64,000 nt of DNA from NCBI RefSeq assembly GCF_008312895.1, contig NZ_VSSP01000001.1, forward strand, positions 310,001 through 374,000, given 5' to 3'. This DNA comes from Luteimonas suaedae (GTDB lineage: Bacteria > Pseudomonadota > Gammaproteobacteria > Xanthomonadales > Xanthomonadaceae). Within the stretch, counting starts at the first letter, position 1. Each line of letters begins with the position of its first letter. Below, in pieces: positions 60,498-64,000 of the stretch. The position numbers were made by a program, and so were the translations under genes. The notes under the pieces are model-generated. The model was given only the letters and a program-made list of their open reading frames with translations, made no database searches and was not told the DNA's origin.

Positions 60498-60830
60498 ATG
60501 AACAACGTGATTCGACTCCGCAACATGCCGGGACCGGCCGCTCCGGCCGCCGGGCATCCGGATACGTCCGGCGCACCGTCCGCGGACGTTCGCCAGCAGC
60601 GGCTGGCCGCGATCCTGCGCGAAGTCGCCACCGCCGACGGCGAGGTGCTCTACCCGCTGCTGGCGGCCCTGCTGGCCACGCACCTGGATGCGCCGTGCGA
60701 CCGGGAGGGCGATTCGCGCATCCGCGACAGGCTCGACGAGCTTCAGTTGCTGATTGCGCTGGAGATGGAGCGTGAGGGAATCCGCGGCATTTGCGGGCGT
60801 GATGTCGCCGCACGCGCCTGTCACGCCTGA
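60498..60830 (+). CDS. Small hypothetical cytosolic protein
   Basis: A 110-residue protein with no recognised family. The N-terminal part is proline/alanine-rich (PGPAAPAAGHPDTSGAPSAD), followed by helical segments (RQQRLAAILREVATADGEVL and RIRDRLDELQLLIALEMERE). It has three cysteines (PCDREG, GICGRD, RACHA). The start at 60498 (MNNVIRLRN) is the most conserved-looking; an ATG at 60468 is also in frame. Codon use fits the neighbours. It is flanked by mosaic repeats on both sides. Confidence 0.55.
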   Translation: MNNVIRLRNMPGPAAPAAGHPDTSGAPSADVRQQRLAAILREVATADGEVLYPLLAALLATHLDAPCDREGDSRIRDRLDELQLLIALEMEREGIRGICGRDVAARACHA

Positions 60831-60957
60831 CCTTACTGATTGCTCTCTTTCCTGGCTTCGGCCCGCCTCACGGCGCGGCAGGGGGACTCGCCGCTGCATC
60901 GTGAGCGAATGATGCTCAGCGTACCAGAGTCGGTTTTGGCGGAAGTGCTACCAGATT

Positions 60958-61157
60958 CTTTCTCCCGTTTACGGGAGAGGTGCCCGAAGGGCGGATGAGG
61001 GCGCGTTTGATGAGGGCGCTTTTAATGTCTCGCCAAGAGCGCCCTCACCCCAACCCCGCTCCGCGCCCCGGCCCGCTCCAGCGGAGCGGGCGCTCACCCG
61101 CACGCGCGCCGATGGCGCGCAAGCCGAGCGGCCTCGCCCCGCAAGCGGGAGAGGGGG
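60958..61157. repeat. Mosaic repeat, family 3 copy C (inverted inner blocks)
   Basis: Starts TTCTCCCGTTTACGGGAGAG and ends CGCAAGCGGGAGAGGGGGCA. It contains AATGTCTCGCCAAGAGCGCC, which is the reverse complement of the matching block of copy B. The bases beyond it include CGACATGTGTAAACACTTGC, shared in part with fragment F. No gene lies between 60831 and 61389. Confidence 0.78.
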
Positions 61158-61389
61158 CATTCCTACGACATGTGTAAACACTTGCGCCAAACCTCTATAG
61201 AGCGGTTTCGGTGCAAGCGCTTCATAACAAGCCACGACAGTCCCTCGTCTCCACCTGTTTCGGAGTTGTTGCATGGAGCGCCGGCGCACGGCCGGGAACA
61301 ATGACCGTCATCGCCGATCCGGCGCGCCGCGGAAATCGTCGGCACCCGACCCGGAAAACCGGACCGGGAAACGCAACGGGAGTGACCCG

Positions 61390-62913
61390 ATGTCGATCAT
61401 GTTTTTCGTCGCGCGTATCCACTCCGGTGCGGTATCGCAGACGTTCCTGCAGTGGCTCCCGTCGGGCGATGCCGGCATTCCTCCGGCGATCGCCCTCGAC
61501 GGAGGCGCGCTGTTTGCCTTGGTCGCGGCGGTGGCGCTCGGCTGGGCGCTGGCTGCGCGCTACGCCGTCGCGGGCAGGAGCGGCCTGTCGGCCTGGATGA
61601 GCGCGGACGGCTTGGTGCCGCCCGCGGGCGCCGGCTGGCCGGCGCTGCATGATGTCCTCACCGGACTGCCCGGGCGCATGCTGCTGGAACAGCAGATCCG
61701 CCAGCGCCGCAGCGGCCGCGAGGCCCTGCTGGTGGTCGGGATCGACGGCTTCCGCCTGGTCAACGAAATGTACGGCCACGACCTGGGCGACGGCCTGCTG
61801 CGTGCCGTCGCCGCGCGGATCCGCGATGTGGTTCGCGCCGACGACATGGTCGCGCGGCTGCAGGGAGACGAATTCGCCGTCTTCACCGCGTTCGAGGAGC
61901 CGGTCCAGGCCGAGGTCATGGCCAGGCGCTTGCTGCAGTCCATGCAGAAGCCGTTCCGTGTGGGCGGCAGGGAGCTCCACGTCTCCGTCAGCATCGGCAT
62001 ACACGTTCAGGCGGATCCATGCCGGCGCGGGCTGCTGGGCGCGGCACTGGCCGCGCTGCGCCAAGCCAAGGACAGCGGCCGCAACCGCTACGCGATGTAC
62101 GACGCGTCGATGGGCGCAAGCGCCGAAGAGCTGGAGCTGATGGTCTGCGACCTGCGCCGGGCGGTGAAGGAGGGCGAGCTGTTCCTCCTGTACCAGCCGA
62201 AGCTGGACCTGGCGTCCGGCCGCGTGCTGGGCGCGGAAGCCCTGCTGCGCTGGCGCCACCCCCGGCACGGCGTGCTGGGTCCCGACAAGTTCATCCCGTT
62301 GGCGGAAAAGACCGGGATGATCGGCGAGCTGGGTGCCTGGGTACTCGACGAAGCTTGCCGGCAGATGCGGGAATGGCGCCACAACGGCACGTTCGAAGGA
62401 AGCGTGGCGGTCAACGTCTCGGCCATCGAGCTGGCGCTGCCCGGTTTCGTCCGGACCGTGTGCACGGCGCTGGACCGGCACGGCGTCGATCCGGAGCAGC
62501 TGGTCCTGGAAATCACCGAATCCAGCGCCATGCGCAATCCCGAATTGACCTTGCTGACGCTGCGTCGCCTGACCGCGCTTGGCGTCTGCGTCGCCTTGGA
62601 CGACTTCGGCATGGGCCATTCCAGCCTCTCGCACCTCAAGCGCTTTCCCATCGGCGAACTGAAGGTGGACCGGAGCTTCGTCTGCGATATCGAGCGCAAC
62701 GCCGAAGACGCTGCCATCGTCGCCGCGATCATCACCCTGGCCAAGGCGATGGGATTGAAGGTGATCGCCGAAGGCGTGGAAACCGTCGAGCAGCAGGCTG
62801 CGCTCGCGGAACTGGGCTGCGACGCGGTCCAGGGCTACCTGATTGGACGGCCGATGGCGCCCGAAGAAGTCTTTCGCGTCACCGACGAGTACAAGGACGC
62901 GTGCGCGTTCTGA
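61390..62913 (+). CDS. Membrane-anchored GGDEF-EAL protein with degenerate GGDEF (probable phosphodiesterase)
   Basis: Protein of 507 residues. One membrane segment (ALFALVAAVALGWALAARYAV) lies near residues 38-60. The GGDEF domain (about 85-225) reads QGDEF at 158-162 instead of GGDEF, so cyclase activity is doubtful. The EAL domain (about 245-500) keeps E283-A-L, ITESS, DDFGMGHSSLSHL, LKVDRSF and EGVET, so cyclic-di-GMP hydrolysis is likely. The start at 61390 follows GGGAG; an ATG at 61273 would add a basic tail. It is monocistronic. Confidence 0.88.
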   Translation: MSIMFFVARIHSGAVSQTFLQWLPSGDAGIPPAIALDGGALFALVAAVALGWALAARYAVAGRSGLSAWMSADGLVPPAGAGWPALHDVLTGLPGRMLLEQQIRQRRSGREALLVVGIDGFRLVNEMYGHDLGDGLLRAVAARIRDVVRADDMVARLQGDEFAVFTAFEEPVQAEVMARRLLQSMQKPFRVGGRELHVSVSIGIHVQADPCRRGLLGAALAALRQAKDSGRNRYAMYDASMGASAEELELMVCDLRRAVKEGELFLLYQPKLDLASGRVLGAEALLRWRHPRHGVLGPDKFIPLAEKTGMIGELGAWVLDEACRQMREWRHNGTFEGSVAVNVSAIELALPGFVRTVCTALDRHGVDPEQLVLEITESSAMRNPELTLLTLRRLTALGVCVALDDFGMGHSSLSHLKRFPIGELKVDRSFVCDIERNAEDAAIVAAIITLAKAMGLKVIAEGVETVEQQAALAELGCDAVQGYLIGRPMAPEEVFRVTDEYKDACAF

Positions 62914-63002
62914 CGGCAATTCGGATTCCGAAAGCGCCCCATCAGCCGGATGCCCACCTAATATGGCGTTGCTCGGCGCCTGCTCCCCTCAGGCGTAGGA
63001 CA

Positions 63003-63119
63003 ACATGCTTCCCCAGCATGTGTCATTTCGGACCAGCCCTGCCAAAGCAGGATGCTTTGGCAGAGCCATCTTGACTTTCCGTGCATGTGCAGCGTTCAGA
63101 CGAGACGATCTTCGTCTCG
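63003..63119. repeat. Cluster of three short perfect hairpins
   Basis: ACATGCT/AGCATGT with loop TCCCC (63003-63021), CTGCCAAAGCA/TGCTTTGGCAG with loop GGA (63039-63063), and CGAGACGA/TCGTCTCG with loop TCT (63101-63119). They fill the gap between convergent genes. No T-run follows, but the second and third could act as terminators or belong to a structured RNA. Confidence 0.6.
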
Positions 63120-63163
63120 CGTTGGCTTGCCTGACGGGGCATGCCTTGGCGCAAAGACAAACC

Positions 63164-63724
63164 TCATTCTGATGGCAACGGCTGGATGATCGTTCCAGTT
63201 GGAATGCCTTGGATCTTGTCCAAGGTGCCAGACAAGCACTTCAGATAGGACAGGTTGGGGATGTCGTTATAGGTCAGCACGAAATCGTTTCCCGCGAATT
63301 TTCCGCTGACTATTTCACCCTGCAATACGAATACCCGCGGCACTGCGGGAAGGCCGAGTTCTCCGAGCTTGAGGAAAGTCCAGTTGACTACGCTCGAGGT
63401 CGTGTCATCCCAGTCGAGCCGGAAACTGCCAGGTGTGTCGGTATTGATTAGGCAGGACAAGTTGCCGAACCCATCGAGGTCCTCCACCAGAGCCGTATGG
63501 GTCGAAAGATCTTCAGTGAAGACGCAGGTGACCATGCCTGAGCCGGTCAAATGCGTGGGCCTTGGAAGCAAGCCGAGTCCTGGGTTGAACTGCAATGTCA
63601 GCGGGCCCACGCACGTCGCCTTCACGGGCAAGGTCTGTGCCTTTGCCGAGGCGGCTGGAAATAGAAGCGTGACGAGGAATATGCAGCTTGGCAGTAACGC
63701 TGAGAACAATATCTTCTTGATCAT
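63164..63724 (-). CDS. Secreted hypothetical protein
   Basis: A 186-residue protein. A signal peptide (KKILFSALLPSCIFLVTLLFPAASAKAQ) ends near residue 32. The mature part is beta-rich with four cysteines (KATCVGP, MVTCVF, LSCLIN, LKCLSG) that may form two disulfides. No family is recognised. The start at 63724 follows GGAG with a 6-base spacer. Base composition is clearly lower in GC than the rest of the window, and codons are less GC-biased at the third position, suggesting recent acquisition. No neighbour on the same strand is visible. Confidence 0.75.
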   Translation of the reverse strand: MIKKILFSALLPSCIFLVTLLFPAASAKAQTLPVKATCVGPLTLQFNPGLGLLPRPTHLTGSGMVTCVFTEDLSTHTALVEDLDGFGNLSCLINTDTPGSFRLDWDDTTSSVVNWTFLKLGELGLPAVPRVFVLQGEIVSGKFAGNDFVLTYNDIPNLSYLKCLSGTLDKIQGIPTGTIIQPLPSE

Positions 63725-64000
63725 GGCGAGCTCCATTGCGGGGCACCAAAATACGAAGATTGATCAGGCGGCCCCTTTGCCTGAAGAATGGCGGCATTTC
63801 CGACTATTCACCCCGCTCGATAAAAGCACGAGCGGCAAGCGGGCAAACAGGGCAGTTGCATGTTTGAACTCATGGACGTTTCGACGTCCTAGTATCGAAT
63901 CGATCTGCATGAAACGCCGGGAGGCATCGTCGCCAAGTGTGTTTATGGCGCGTCTCGCGTGCGAGTAAGCGTGCAGGAAGATTGCACCAAGAAAATCTGG
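63725..64000. other. Non-coding AT-richer end of the window
   Basis: About 276 bases upstream of the secreted protein gene. I find no convincing frame, RNA or repeat. It may hold the promoter of that gene and the start of sequence beyond the window. Confidence 0.4.

Overview
The window is GC-rich, densely coding bacterial DNA. The gene set points to a gammaproteobacterium of the Xanthomonadaceae/Lysobacteraceae (Luteimonas, Lysobacter or Xanthomonas relatives). The signs are a fused class I fumarase, a complete Entner-Doudoroff cluster, large TonB-dependent receptors paired with secreted glycosidases, and many short mosaic intergenic repeats. The assignment rests on gene content and protein style only; no 16S gene is present.

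Layout. 1-8 kb: end of a membrane protein, then a minus-strand zwf-glk-pgl-edd-eda cluster that takes glucose to pyruvate and glyceraldehyde-3-phosphate, followed by a GH1 beta-glucosidase. A LacI-type palindrome separates that gene from a divergent orphan MalK/UgpC-type ABC ATPase. 9.7-13.6 kb: an ECF41-type sigma factor with its carboxymuconolactone-decarboxylase partner, fused class I fumarase, glutathione transferase. 13.7-25 kb: ABC exporter, an ECF sigma / membrane protein / YigZ operon, a GAF-GAF-GGDEF-EAL protein, exported PCMT-type methyltransferase, TonB-dependent receptor. 25-35 kb: aldehyde dehydrogenase, acetolactate synthase, xseA, PCuAC copper chaperone, a RegB/RegA-type redox two-component pair, ispG, PAP2 phosphatase. 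35-44 kb: subtilase with a clear terminator, EamA transporter, murB-pyrD-DUF4190, and an AmaB-type aldehyde dehydrogenase beside tRNA-Arg(CCT). 44.6-51.3 kb: secreted six-hairpin glycosidase, a second TonB-dependent receptor, and divergent periplasmic trehalase, probably a trehalose/alpha-glucan scavenging locus. 51.3-60 kb: a 1229-residue autotransporter built from 20-residue repeats, a Rieske-oxygenase remnant, and a divergent BvgA/BvgS-like phosphorelay. 60-64 kb: small hypothetical gene, an EAL protein with a damaged GGDEF motif, and an AT-richer tail with a secreted hypothetical protein.

Intergenic DNA holds at least six repeat families: a 141-146 bp stem-type element (5 copies), a GAGTGAG-rich inverted repeat (2), a long mosaic element (6 copies or fragments), a GGTGGGCC palindrome (2), and two single inverted repeats. 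Two copies of the first element supply the stop codon of the gene they abut. No prophage, insertion sequence, CRISPR array or dedicated defence system was recognised. The most unusual items are the repeat-duplicated autotransporter beside a BvgAS-like system, the trehalase/TonB/glycosidase locus, and the stop-codon-supplying repeats.
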